Source: Methylobacterium sp. WL1 (GTDB lineage: Bacteria > Pseudomonadota > Alphaproteobacteria > Rhizobiales > Beijerinckiaceae). From it: 64,000 nt of DNA. Of this stretch, positions 53,305 through 61,897 are shown piece by piece. The stretch covers positions 3,252,001 through 3,316,000 of the forward strand of contig NZ_CP042823.1 of assembly GCF_008000895.1 (NCBI RefSeq). The letters are read 5' to 3'. The position numbers and the translations under genes were made by a program. The notes beneath the pieces are model-generated. The model worked only from the letters and a program-made list of their open reading frames with translations. It was not told the origin of the DNA and made no database searches. How positions within the stretch are numbered: the first letter of the stretch is position 1; each line of letters begins with the position of its first letter.

Positions 53305-53374
53305 TGGCGTTCGGGGCGGCGCTCCAAGGCCGTCCGGGGGCGCAGCGTCGCCCCCGTTCAGGTTTTCGACCGGA

Positions 53375-55228
53375 TCAGCTCCGGCCGGTGTTCCGGCCCG
53401 GCTTGTGATCGGGCCGGGGACCGGACCGCTCGGCCTGGCGCTGGTGCTTGCCGGCGCGCGGGCTGGCAAACCCCTTCGGGCCACTCGGGCTGGTCTTGCG
53501 CTCGGCCGGGCCGGCATCCCCAGCCAAGGCCTCGACCTGAATCTCCGGCGAGCCGTTGCGGGCGAACGCCTCCGCGAAGCGCGCGGCGGCGTTGCCGCGG
53601 ATCTCGAACTTGGTCTCCCGGTCGAAGATCCGGATCGCGCCGATCTCCTGGCGGCCAATACCGCCGCGGCGGGTCAGCATCGGAAGCAGCCTGCGCGGGT
53701 CGGCGTTGTCGCGCCGGCCGAGATTGAGCCGGAACCACACCGCCGGACCCAGGGCGGCGATCTGCTCGGGGTTCATCGGGTCGTAGGGCGGGCGCTCGCT
53801 GACGCCGCGCGGCGCACGGCCCTCGCCGGGATCGCTGACCTCTTCGGGCGCCGGCAGGCGGGTGCGGTAGACCCGCGCCAGCAGGGCGGCGAGTTCCTCT
53901 GGCGTCTTGCCGGCGAGCAGGGCGCCGGCGAGCGCGACATCCTCCTCGGCCGGCGGCTCGGAGAAGAGCGGGTCGGACAGCATGCGCTCGCCGTCGAGCT
54001 TGCGAATGTCGTCGGCCGAGGGCGGCCCCGACCATTCCGGGCTGACCTTGGCGGTGGCGAACATCTGCTCGGCGCGGCGGCGGCGGGAGTTCGGGATCAG
54101 CAGCACCGAGGTGCCCTTGCGCCCGGCCCGGCCGGTGCGCCCGCTGCGGTGCTGCAGCACCTCGGCGTCATGCGGCAGGTCGGCGTGGATCACCAGGCTC
54201 AGCGACGGCAGATCGATACCGCGGGCCGCCACGTCGGTGGCGACGCAGACCCGGGCGCGGCCGTCGCGCAGGGCCTGGAGGGCGGCGTTGCGCTCGCCCT
54301 GGCCGAGTTCGCCCGAGAGCGCGACCACCGAGAAGCCGCGCTCGGTGAGGCTCGCCTGGAGATGGCGCACCGCGTTGCGGGTGTTGCAGAACACGATCGC
54401 GGTCGGCGCGTCCGCCTCGCGCAGGAGGTTGAGCACCACGTGCTCGGTCTCGCGCGGCATGATCCGCACCGCCCGGTAGGCGATGTCGGCGTGGCCCTTG
54501 CTCTCGCCCTTGATCGCCAGCCGCAGGGCATTGCGCTGGTAGCGCTCGGCCAGGGCCTCGATCGCCTTCGGCAGGGTCGCGGAGAACAGGTAGGTCGCGC
54601 GCTCCGGCGGGGTGGCCGAGAGGATGAACTCGATATCCTCGCGGAAGCCGAGGTCGAGCATCTCGTCGGCCTCGTCGAGCACGACGGCGCGCAGGTTGGT
54701 CGGGTCGAGGTTGCGGCGCTCGAGGTGGTCGCGCAGCCGGCCCGGGGTGCCGACCACGATATGGGTGCCGTCGGCCATCATCCGGGCCTCACGGCGGGGA
54801 TCCATGCCGCCGACGCAGGCGGTGACGCGACCGCCGGCCGGGGCGTAGAGCCAAAGCAGCTCGCGCTGGACCTGGAGCGCCAATTCGCGCGTCGGGGCGA
54901 TCACCAGGGCGAGCGGCGCGCCCGCGGGCGGCAGCATCTCGGACGCGCCGGCCTCCTCATCCGCCCCTCGGCCGAAGAGCATGTCGGCCATGGCGAGACC
55001 GTAGGCCACGGTCTTGCCGGAGCCGGTCTGGGCGGAGACGAGGAGGTCGCGGGCGCCGGCCGCCGCTTCCAGCACCGCGGCCTGGACCGGGGTGGGATCG
55101 GCGTAGCCGCGCTCGGACAGGGCCCGCGCGAGGGGGGCGGGCAGGGTCGGGAAGGGCAAGTTTCGGAAACTCTCAACGGCCGCGCCGCGCCCGGCAGCGC
55201 GCCATCGCGCGGCGGAGGAATCAGGCAC
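53375..55228 (-). CDS. DEAD-box RNA helicase
   Basis: 617 residues, GTG start. The Q-motif region is LPAPLARALSERGYADPTPV, then AQTGSGKT (motif I), APTRELALQVQ (Ia), VLDEADEMLDLGF (II), FSATLP (III) and HRSGRTGRAGRKG (VI). A C-terminal region of about 230 residues includes a DbpA-type RNA-binding fold (IGAIRIFDRETKFEIRGNAA) and ends in a basic Arg/Pro/Gly tail. It unwinds RNA duplexes, probably in ribosome assembly or cold response. The precise substrate is not readable. Convergent with the proline-rich gene. Confidence 0.92.
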   Translation of the reverse strand: MPDSSAARWRAAGRGAAVESFRNLPFPTLPAPLARALSERGYADPTPVQAAVLEAAAGARDLLVSAQTGSGKTVAYGLAMADMLFGRGADEEAGASEMLPPAGAPLALVIAPTRELALQVQRELLWLYAPAGGRVTACVGGMDPRREARMMADGTHIVVGTPGRLRDHLERRNLDPTNLRAVVLDEADEMLDLGFREDIEFILSATPPERATYLFSATLPKAIEALAERYQRNALRLAIKGESKGHADIAYRAVRIMPRETEHVVLNLLREADAPTAIVFCNTRNAVRHLQASLTERGFSVVALSGELGQGERNAALQALRDGRARVCVATDVAARGIDLPSLSLVIHADLPHDAEVLQHRSGRTGRAGRKGTSVLLIPNSRRRRAEQMFATAKVSPEWSGPPSADDIRKLDGERMLSDPLFSEPPAEEDVALAGALLAGKTPEELAALLARVYRTRLPAPEEVSDPGEGRAPRGVSERPPYDPMNPEQIAALGPAVWFRLNLGRRDNADPRRLLPMLTRRGGIGRQEIGAIRIFDRETKFEIRGNAAARFAEAFARNGSPEIQVEALAGDAGPAERKTSPSGPKGFASPRAGKHQRQAERSGPRPDHKPGRNTGRS

Positions 55229-55308
55229 CGGACTTTATTCGGGTCCCGACAAGGTAGCGCCTACGGGGCCCGATGACCACTCCCACCACGGCATGGGCCG
55301 GTTGCGCG

Positions 55309-55695
55309 TCAGCAGACCGGTGCGGTGATGTCGGTCCGGCTGAAATCCGCACCGACATACAGCGGTGGGCAGCCGTGTTCCTTGGCGACATCGTAGGCGA
55401 AGTAATCTCCGAAGATCAGACCGGGCGGATGCAGGCCCTTGCCCCAGCGCCGATAGCATGCCGCGACGCGTCCGGCCGAGGCTGCGGTGACCGACACAAT
55501 CTCGATGGCGAGCCCGTCGATCAGGCGGCCCATCTCGTCGCCGACGTTCCGGCGCTCCGACACGATCAACGCTTCGGCGACCGTCGCCGCCGACATCACG
55601 AGCCTGTTCTCGCGCTCGATGAGGGCGATGCAACGCTCCGCCTCCGGCTCGTTCTGGAGGATCGCCATGAGCGCGGAGGTGTCATTCGCGATCAT
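55309..55695 (-). CDS. vapC: VapC-type PIN-domain toxin
   Basis: 128 residues. Acidic residues for Mg2+ binding: Asp5 (MIANDTSALMAIL), Glu in AATVAEALIVSERR, and the last acids in FGDYFAYDVAKEHG. This is the PIN fold of an RNase toxin that cuts tRNA or rRNA when freed from its antitoxin. Its start overlaps the vapB stop (ATGA). PIN acids are complete, so it should be active. Confidence 0.88.
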   Translation of the reverse strand: MIANDTSALMAILQNEPEAERCIALIERENRLVMSAATVAEALIVSERRNVGDEMGRLIDGLAIEIVSVTAASAGRVAACYRRWGKGLHPPGLIFGDYFAYDVAKEHGCPPLYVGADFSRTDITAPVC

Positions 55696-55949
55696 CCGGG
55701 CAGGCCGTCCGGGTCGTAAAGGAAATCCTGGCTGCGGGCGGCGCGCGGGCCAGGGGTGAGCTTGGCGGAAGCGGCGACCTGAATCGCTTCGATGAGCGCC
55801 CGGCGCACCGTCCGATCCGGCTTCGGCTCCACGGCCACCATGCGGACGACCGGCCGGCCATGGCAGGTCAGGATCACCGCGTCGCCGGTCTCCGCGCGCC
55901 GGACGAGTTCCGTGAGCTGCGCGTTGGCATCTGTCACGGACATGCGCAT
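55692..55949 (-). CDS. vapB: Phd/YefM-type antitoxin of the VapC toxin
   Basis: 85 residues. N-terminal DNA-binding part, SVTDANAQLTELVRRAETGD, then AVILTCHGRPVVRMVAVEPK, is the Phd/YefM signature. The C-terminal tail (AARSQDFLYDPDGLPG) would wrap the toxin. AGGGG precedes the ATG by about 6 nt. It probably represses its own operon. Confidence 0.85.
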   Translation of the reverse strand: MRMSVTDANAQLTELVRRAETGDAVILTCHGRPVVRMVAVEPKPDRTVRRALIEAIQVAASAKLTPGPRAARSQDFLYDPDGLPG

Positions 55950-56017
55950 CGCGTTCCCCTATCTCGACGCCACCGCTGGTCACGTCACAGGAATCGCCTA
56001 TGAGGTAGTCTAACACC

Positions 56018-57154
56018 TTGCGCGACACCACCAAAACGATCCGGCCGGGGACCACCAAGATCATGACGGGAGCCCTGCGGCTGGCTGTGGCGTGGGCGAC
56101 GGTTCTCGCCTTCGCGTGGTTCGGGAAGGCCTGGCTCGGGGACCTGTCGCAGCCCTGGTTCGCGGGCGGCCTGTTCGCCTGGCTGCTCGCGGTCATCGTC
56201 TGGGCGGCCTTCGGGGTGGTGCACGAGGCCGAGGAGCTGGCGCATCGCCTCGGCGAGCCGCTCGGCACCCTGGTGCTGACGCTGTCGATCGTGATCATCG
56301 AGGTGGCGCTGATCTCCGCCGTGATGCTCTCGGCCAAGGATGCGCCGACGCTCGGTCGCGACACGATGTTCGCCGTGCTGATGATCGTGCTGAACGGCGT
56401 GGTCGGCCTCGGGCTGCTGATGGGCGGCCTGCGCCACCACCAGCAGAGCTACAACCTGCAGGGAGCATCGGCCTTCCTGTCGGTGATCATCCCGCTGACG
56501 ACTGTCGCGCTGATCATCCCGAACTTCACCAGCTCGACCGCCGACGGCACCCTGACCACCCTGCAGGCCGTGACCTTCTCGGTGTTCACGCTGGCGCTCT
56601 ACGGGGTGTTCCTGCTGATCCAGACCAGCCGGCACAGCGATTTCTTCCAGGATGCGGAAGAGAAGGCGGACAGCGGGTCCGCCTCGGGCTCGACCTCGCG
56701 CGGCGCGATGGCGAAGCACGTCGTCCTGCTGCTCGCCAACGTCGTTCCGATCGTGCTGCTGGCCAAAAGTCTCGCGGTGATCCTCGACCACGGCATCGCG
56801 GCGCTCGGTGCGCCCTCCGCGCTCGGCGGCGTGCTGATCGCCGCCATCGTGTTCACCCCGGAGGCGATCTCGGCGCTGAAGGCCATCGCCCGCAACGAGT
56901 TGCAGCGAGCGATCAACCTGTGCCTGGGCGCGGCGACCTCGACGGTCGGCCTCACGGTGCCGGCGATCCTGACGATCGGCCTGCTGACTGGCCAGACCGT
57001 GGTGCTCGGCCTCAAGCCGACCGAGATGACGCTGCTGGCGGTCACGCTGATCCTAAGCACGCAGACTTTCTCGGGCCTACGAACGACGGTCCTGGAGGGC
57101 GCCGTGCACCTCGTTGTGTTCTTCGTCTACCTCGTCCTGATCTTCAGCCCCTGA
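56018..57154 (+). CDS. chaA: Calcium/sodium:proton antiporter, ChaA type
   Basis: 378 residues with a TTG start at 56018 (GAGGTAG upstream); an ATG at 56063 would give 363. Ten or eleven transmembrane helices. The repeated cation-exchanger motifs are visible: HEAEELAHRLGEPLGTLVLT in the first half, where Glu and the GEP-LGT segment form the ion pathway, and FTPEAISALKAIARNELQRA in the second. Exports Ca2+ or Na+ in exchange for H+ across the inner membrane. Its stop abuts the stop of the next gene on the other strand. Confidence 0.9.
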   Translation: MRDTTKTIRPGTTKIMTGALRLAVAWATVLAFAWFGKAWLGDLSQPWFAGGLFAWLLAVIVWAAFGVVHEAEELAHRLGEPLGTLVLTLSIVIIEVALISAVMLSAKDAPTLGRDTMFAVLMIVLNGVVGLGLLMGGLRHHQQSYNLQGASAFLSVIIPLTTVALIIPNFTSSTADGTLTTLQAVTFSVFTLALYGVFLLIQTSRHSDFFQDAEEKADSGSASGSTSRGAMAKHVVLLLANVVPIVLLAKSLAVILDHGIAALGAPSALGGVLIAAIVFTPEAISALKAIARNELQRAINLCLGAATSTVGLTVPAILTIGLLTGQTVVLGLKPTEMTLLAVTLILSTQTFSGLRTTVLEGAVHLVVFFVYLVLIFSP

Positions 57155-57892
57155 TCAGCTCCCGAACCGCTCGGTCCGGATCACGCCCGCAGGGACGCCC
57201 GCCGCCAGGATCAAGTCGGAGGCCGCGCCGACGAATCGGTTCGAACCGCAGAGGAAGACCTTTTCGGGTCGTCCGAGCCGCGTCAGGGCGCCGGCCACGA
57301 GGGCGGCGTCGATCCGCCGGCCACCGGCATCCCGGGTGGTGGTGATGTGCAGGGAGAATCCGGTTCCGTCGCCGGCAAGGCGCTCCAGCTCGGGCAGCGC
57401 GATCGCCCCCGCGCGGGTGTGGGCAGAGTAGATCAGGGCCGCCGGGATCTGCGGAGCGACCAGCGCACGCTGGCGCAGCATCGCCAGCAGTGGCACCACG
57501 CCGGATCCGCCGGCCCCCAGCAGCAGCGGGCCGCCGTCCGGACCGTCCCAGGAGAACGAGCCGCCGATCGGCCCGCGCAACTCGACCCGGTCGCCGACTT
57601 CGGCGGCCTCCGAGAACCAGCCCGAGACCTCGCCGTCAGGCAGCGCCTCGACCATCAGCTCGAGGGTGCCGCTGCCGTCGGGCGCCGAGGCGATCGAGTA
57701 GCTGCGCTGGGCCTGGTAGCCGTCCTCGGCGGTCAGGCGGACATCCACGTGCTGGCCGGCCCGGTAGGCCTGAGCGATGTCACAGCGCAGCCGAAAGCTC
57801 TTCACCTGCGAGGTGACGGGCGCGATCGCGGTGATCTCGGCCTGGTGCCAGCGGAAGACGATCGGCTCAGTCACCGGTGTAGCGCTGCTCAC
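57155..57892 (-). CDS. Ferredoxin reductase-type FAD/NAD-binding protein
   Basis: 245 residues, GTG start. FAD-binding motif RSYSIASAP (RxYS) after YRAGQHVDVRL, then LELMVEALPDGEVSGWF, and the NAD(P) part with LLLGAGGSGVVPLLAMLRQR. Its start lies 26 bp inside the upstream molybdoenzyme gene, so the two are coupled. Probably the electron-transfer partner of that oxidoreductase. No iron-sulfur cluster, no membrane segment. Confidence 0.87.
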   Translation of the reverse strand: MSSATPVTEPIVFRWHQAEITAIAPVTSQVKSFRLRCDIAQAYRAGQHVDVRLTAEDGYQAQRSYSIASAPDGSGTLELMVEALPDGEVSGWFSEAAEVGDRVELRGPIGGSFSWDGPDGGPLLLGAGGSGVVPLLAMLRQRALVAPQIPAALIYSAHTRAGAIALPELERLAGDGTGFSLHITTTRDAGGRRIDAALVAGALTRLGRPEKVFLCGSNRFVGAASDLILAAGVPAGVIRTERFGS

Positions 57893-58535
57893 GCCAGGGA
57901 TCCCCGTACATGTGATACCCGCGCAACTCCCAGAAGCCGGCGGTATCGGTCTGAGTGAAGCGAAGGCCCTTCACCCATTTGGCGCTCTTCCAGAAATAGA
58001 GGTGCGGCACGAGCAGCCGCGCCGGGCCGCCGTGATCTGGGTGGATCGGCTGGCCGGCATAGCGCGTCGCCACCATGGCTTGGCCGTTCACGAGGTCGGC
58101 CACCGGCACGTTGGTGGTGTAGTCGTCGTAGGATTCCGCCAGGAGATACCCGGTCGGCGCCGCGATGCCGGCATCGGCCAGCAGGTCGTCGAAGCTCACG
58201 CCCTCCCAGGCGGTGTCGAACTTCGACCACTTGGTGACGCAGTGAATATCCCCCTGCCAGGTGGTGCGGGGCAGAGCCTCGAAGTCCTCCCAGCTCCACG
58301 TCTTGATCGGCCGAGAGCCCTCACGCAGCGTGAACCGCCAGGTGGCCGGATCCACGGTCGGGTTGGGGCCGATCTGCAGGATCGGGAAATCCTCGGTGAG
58401 ATATTGGCCGGGCGGGATCCGCGCGCCGGTCTCGGGCGGTTGCCTGCGCCCGACGAAGCCCCGTGTCACCATGCCGGCCACCGCTCCCGGTTGTTGTTTT
58501 GATGCGTCCGACTCGGGTTTGGTGCGTCGGAACAC
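57867..58535 (-). CDS. Sulfite oxidase-like molybdenum oxidoreductase, cytosolic
   Basis: 222 residues, GTG start. The Moco cysteine is in GDIHCVTKWSKFDTAWEGVS, and VPHLYFWKSAKWVKGL plus GYHMYGDPW complete the fold. Unlike MsrP it has no Tat signal, only a basic start (FRRTKPESDA), so it should stay in the cytosol. The substrate is unknown. Its coupling to a flavin reductase gene suggests that NAD(P)H supplies electrons for a reduction. Confidence 0.85.
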   Translation of the reverse strand: MFRRTKPESDASKQQPGAVAGMVTRGFVGRRQPPETGARIPPGQYLTEDFPILQIGPNPTVDPATWRFTLREGSRPIKTWSWEDFEALPRTTWQGDIHCVTKWSKFDTAWEGVSFDDLLADAGIAAPTGYLLAESYDDYTTNVPVADLVNGQAMVATRYAGQPIHPDHGGPARLLVPHLYFWKSAKWVKGLRFTQTDTAGFWELRGYHMYGDPWREQRYTGD

Positions 58536-58635
58536 CCCACGTCAAGTCGGGATGTGCGGCCGAACAAACGCCCCAAAGCTGAGATGTGGTACTCAGCCTA
58601 CGCTTGATCGAATCGCACCCATCAGGGGGAATGTC

Positions 58636-58941
58636 ATGAAGTACCTTCTCGCGACGAGCCTCATCGTCGGGAGCCTCGCCACCCTCTCGCCGGCCGCCCA
58701 GGCCCGTGACGGGATCGGCGCCGGCGGCGCGGCGGCCCTCGGCGTGCTCGGCGGCCTCGCAGTCGGCGGCGCCATCGCGTCGTCGGCCAACAATGGCTAC
58801 TATCCGGGCCGGCCGGTCTACCGCGCCCCGCCGCCTGTCTATGTGGAAGAGGATTACGGTCCGGTCTGCCACTTCGAGCGCCGCCGCACGATCGACCCCT
58901 ACGGCGACGTCTACATCCGGCGCGTCCGCGTCTGCGAATAG
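58636..58941 (+). CDS. Small secreted Gly/Ala-rich protein, unknown
   Basis: 101 residues. Signal peptide (LATSLIVGSLATLSPAAQA), then a Gly/Ala stretch (GAGGAAALGVLGGLAVGGAI), which could insert into a membrane, and a C-terminal Tyr/Pro/Arg-rich part with two Cys (VCHFERRRTIDPYGDVYIRR). AGGGGGAATGTC is the ribosome site. Similar glycine-zipper-like exported proteins exist in rhizobia. The 3' end overlaps the EamA gene by 31 bp. Confidence 0.6.
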   Translation: MKYLLATSLIVGSLATLSPAAQARDGIGAGGAAALGVLGGLAVGGAIASSANNGYYPGRPVYRAPPPVYVEEDYGPVCHFERRRTIDPYGDVYIRRVRVCE

Positions 58942-59876
58942 GCGGCTTCGTGGGTCGCCCCTGCGGCCGGCGCCGGCTTCAGGCGCTCGGCACAGGCGAT
59001 CCCCCCGAGCACCAGGGCCAGGGCGACGGCTTGAGTCGCCCCGAACGGCTCGCCGACCAGCAGGACGGCGAGACCCGCGCCGAAGATCGGCACGAGGTTG
59101 ACGAACAGGCCGGCCCGGTTCGGGCCGATCAGCTCGACCCCGCGCATAAAGAAAAGCTGCGCCATCAGCGATGGGCCCAGGCCAACGAAGGCGACCATCG
59201 CCCAGCCCGCCAGCCCTGGCCAGACCGCGTGCCCCGTAGCCCACTCGACGGCGAGGGGCGGCAGCGAGGTCACGAAGGCGGCGATCGCCATGGCGGCGAA
59301 GAACGCCAGCGCCGTAACCTTCGGACGCGTCGGCAAGAAGATCGTGTAGCCCGCGTAGAGCAGGCAGGCGCCGAACACGAGGACATCGCCCCGGTTGAAA
59401 TCGAGGCGCGTCAGGACCGACCAGTCACCGTGGGTCGCGGCGATGCCGGCGCCGATCAGCGTCAGGACCACGCCGATCATCTGGCCGGCGGTGACCGGCA
59501 CCCGGTAGGCCACGCGGTTGAGCAGGATCACCAGGACCGGGATCGCCCCCTGGAACAGCGCCAGGTTGACCGCGCCGGTATGGACGCCGGCGGCGTAGAA
59601 CAGGCAATTGAAGGCTGTGTAGCCGAGGCCGCCCATCAGCAGGATGCGCAGCCAGTGGGGCCGCAGGAGCGGCCATTCCGCGACGAGCCTGCGGGCCGCG
59701 AACGGCGCGAGCGCCGTGCAGGCCACCGCCCAGCGCAGCGTCGTGATCACCTGAGGCGAGACGTGGCCGGGGGCCCAGCGGCTGCCGACCGCATTCCCGG
59801 CCCAGAGCAGCGCCGTGAGCGTGAGGAGCAGATAGGCCGGCGCGACCGAGGAACCCCGGGTCGCGCGCTCAGCCAT
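58911..59876 (-). CDS. EamA/DMT-family transporter
   Basis: 321 residues with ten hydrophobic helices and two EamA repeats (ALLWAGNAVGSRWAPGHVSP in the first; GDVLVFGACLLYAGYTIFLP in the second). Exports amino acids or metabolites in this superfamily; substrate unknown. Its start overlaps the infA stop by one base, so it is probably carried on the infA transcript. Confidence 0.9.
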   Translation of the reverse strand: MAERATRGSSVAPAYLLLTLTALLWAGNAVGSRWAPGHVSPQVITTLRWAVACTALAPFAARRLVAEWPLLRPHWLRILLMGGLGYTAFNCLFYAAGVHTGAVNLALFQGAIPVLVILLNRVAYRVPVTAGQMIGVVLTLIGAGIAATHGDWSVLTRLDFNRGDVLVFGACLLYAGYTIFLPTRPKVTALAFFAAMAIAAFVTSLPPLAVEWATGHAVWPGLAGWAMVAFVGLGPSLMAQLFFMRGVELIGPNRAGLFVNLVPIFGAGLAVLLVGEPFGATQAVALALVLGGIACAERLKPAPAAGATHEAAYSQTRTRRM

Positions 59877-60151
59877 CAGCGGCGGCGGAACTGACCGCCC
59901 CGCACCTGCGGACGCGGACCCGCGGAGCGCTCGTCCTTATGACGAAACACGAGGCGGCCCTTCTCGAGGTCGTAGGGCGACATCTCGACCGTGACCCGAT
60001 CACCCGCCAGCGTCTTGATGCGGTTCTTCTTCATCTTGCCGGCCGTGTAGGCGACGATCTCGTGGCCCTGGTCGAGCTGTACGCGGTAGCGCGCGTCCGG
60101 CAAGATCTCGATCACGAGACCGTCGAACTGCATCAATTCTTCTTTCGCCAT
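59876..60151 (-). CDS. infA: Translation initiation factor IF-1
   Basis: 91 residues. OB-fold core [20 protein letters not shown], then [20 protein letters not shown] and [20 protein letters not shown]. The C-terminus is extended by about 19 residues ([20 protein letters not shown]) compared with the 72-residue E. coli protein. Binds the 30S A site with IF-2 and IF-3. Located upstream of an EamA transporter and coupled to it. Confidence 0.93.
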   Translation of the reverse strand: MAKEELMQFDGLVIEILPDARYRVQLDQGHEIVAYTAGKMKKNRIKTLAGDRVTVEMSPYDLEKGRLVFRHKDERSAGPRPQVRGGQFRRR

Positions 60152-60463
60152 GCACCTTCTCCAGTCGGACCGTCCGGCAGCAGGCGTTCCGGCAAAACTT
60201 CTACGGCTGTCATCAAGCTCGGGAAACGCCACAGGGCGCGGATCCGATCCGACGGACGGTCCGCGCCTGCTCAGCGACGCTGTCCGCATTTAGTCGTCGT
60301 ACGATCCCGCGGCAAGTCACGCCGTGCGCTTCGGACTGGATATCGAGCCCCGGATGATGCGCGCAAACGCTGATTTGGCCTCATCTTTTCGAAAATACCG
60401 GAGGGCATCTCCAGAATGCCACGTCCGGCACGTCCCCGGATCGCGCTCCCGAGTGGCCCGCCC
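60152..60463. other. Intergenic region, infA / LivK-type gene
   Basis: About 310 bp, no supported gene. It should include the infA promoter, since infA is transcribed leftward from 60151. No convincing hairpin was seen at the end of the LivK-type gene. Confidence 0.5.
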
Positions 60464-61606
60464 TCACGGACCGGAGACGTCGTTGCCGGCGTAGTCCAGG
60501 CGCCCGTCCGGTGTCCGCCGCCAGACCCGCAGGGTGACCGGTCCGGTGATCCGGTCGCCGCGTTCGTCGAAGCCGACCGGCCCGAGGATCGTGCGCGCCG
60601 GCTGGGTGCCGTGCAGGGCCTCGGCGACCTTGCGGCCGTCCGGAACGCGTCCGGCCTTCGGGTCCGCCGCACGGGCGCGCTCCAAGCCTTGCGCCAGCAC
60701 CTCCACCGCCGCGTAGCCCGACGCCGCGACGCTCTCGGCCTCGGGGCTGCGCGCCGGCGCCTTGCTGCCCTTCGGCTCGGGCAGGCGCGGGGAATCGGGC
60801 GGCAGGGTCATCACGGTCCCCTCCCCGGCCGCACCGGCGACAGCCGCGAACGCGGGATCGAGGATGCCGTCGCCCGCGACCAGCGGGGCACCGATGGACG
60901 CCTCGCGCAGGGCGCGGACCAGAGTGGCGGCCTCCGGGGCGAGCCCCCCGAAATACACCGCCTCGACCCGGGCCGCCTTCAGCCGTCCGACCAGATCGGA
61001 GAGGTCGCGGGTGCCGCGGGGAAAGCCGTCGAACAGCACCTCCGGGGTGCCGGCCTCCTTCAGGCGCGCCGCCACCGCCTCGGCGAGGCCGCGCCCGTAG
61101 GTCGAGCGATCGTTGACGATGGCGACCCGCCGGCCGGCGAACGCCTTGACGAGATAGCTCCCCGCGGCCCGGCCCTGCTGCGCGTCGCTCGGGCCGAGCC
61201 GGAACAGGTTCCACAACCCGCGGCCGGTCAGGGGCGTATAGGTGGCGCCGGGCGCGACCATCACGGCGCCGGCCTCCTCGTAGACCGGGGCCGCCGCCGC
61301 GACCGCCCCGGATTCGAGTGGCCCGACCACGAAGCGCACGCCGTCGGCAGCGAATTTCTTCGCGGCGGCGAGGGCTTGCCTGGGATCGCCGGCATCGTCG
61401 GCCGGCACCAGGGCGAATTTCGGCCGGCCGCCGCCGGCGCGGTTCAGGTCGGCGACGGCCTGCTCGGCGCCCTGCCGCAGCCCCTGGCCGAAGGCGGCAT
61501 CCGGCCCGGTGAGCGGCGCCGACAGGCCGATCCGCACCGGGGCCTGAGCGGCGGCCGGTGCCGCGGCCAGGAGAACGGCGACGATCGGGGCGAGGATCTG
61601 CTTCAT
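60464..61606 (-). CDS. Branched-chain amino acid-type ABC substrate-binding protein (LivK family)
   Basis: 380 residues from the ATG at 61606; the GTG at 61612 is an alternative. Signal peptide (ILAPIVAVLLAAAPAAAQA), then VRIGLSAPLTGPDAAFGQGL and EQAVADLNRAGGGRPKFALV, the opening of type I periplasmic binding proteins. VVGPLESGAVAAAAPVYEEA and VAIVNDRSTYGRGLAEAVAA follow. It would catch amino acids or related solutes for a permease, but no livHMGF genes are next to it. Substrate uncertain. Confidence 0.87.
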   Translation of the reverse strand: MKQILAPIVAVLLAAAPAAAQAPVRIGLSAPLTGPDAAFGQGLRQGAEQAVADLNRAGGGRPKFALVPADDAGDPRQALAAAKKFAADGVRFVVGPLESGAVAAAAPVYEEAGAVMVAPGATYTPLTGRGLWNLFRLGPSDAQQGRAAGSYLVKAFAGRRVAIVNDRSTYGRGLAEAVAARLKEAGTPEVLFDGFPRGTRDLSDLVGRLKAARVEAVYFGGLAPEAATLVRALREASIGAPLVAGDGILDPAFAAVAGAAGEGTVMTLPPDSPRLPEPKGSKAPARSPEAESVAASGYAAVEVLAQGLERARAADPKAGRVPDGRKVAEALHGTQPARTILGPVGFDERGDRITGPVTLRVWRRTPDGRLDYAGNDVSGP

Positions 61607-61897
61607 CGCCACACGTTATGGGCAGTCGCGCCGGGCGGGAAGCGTGCATCGCAGGGCCCGCGCACCGGTCCGACAAGCTGGCCACGGGCTTTCGCGAACA
61701 GAGAAGGCGAACCCAAACGCGTTCGCGGCCTGCGGTTTCAAAATCCATTCATCCTTGAGCGGATCGGGATGCAGCTGCGCGCGGAAGCGCTGGCGGGCAG
61801 GCGCGATGTGGGAAATAAGGGCGTCGGCCGACCCGCGACTTCGGACAGATCCGCCCGCTCGCGCCGCATCGAAGACCCTCTGGGACGATTGACGATC

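Noticed and set aside
53405..55276. A 623-codon + strand frame opposite the DEAD-box helicase
   Set aside because: Helicase motifs I to VI are unambiguous on the minus strand.
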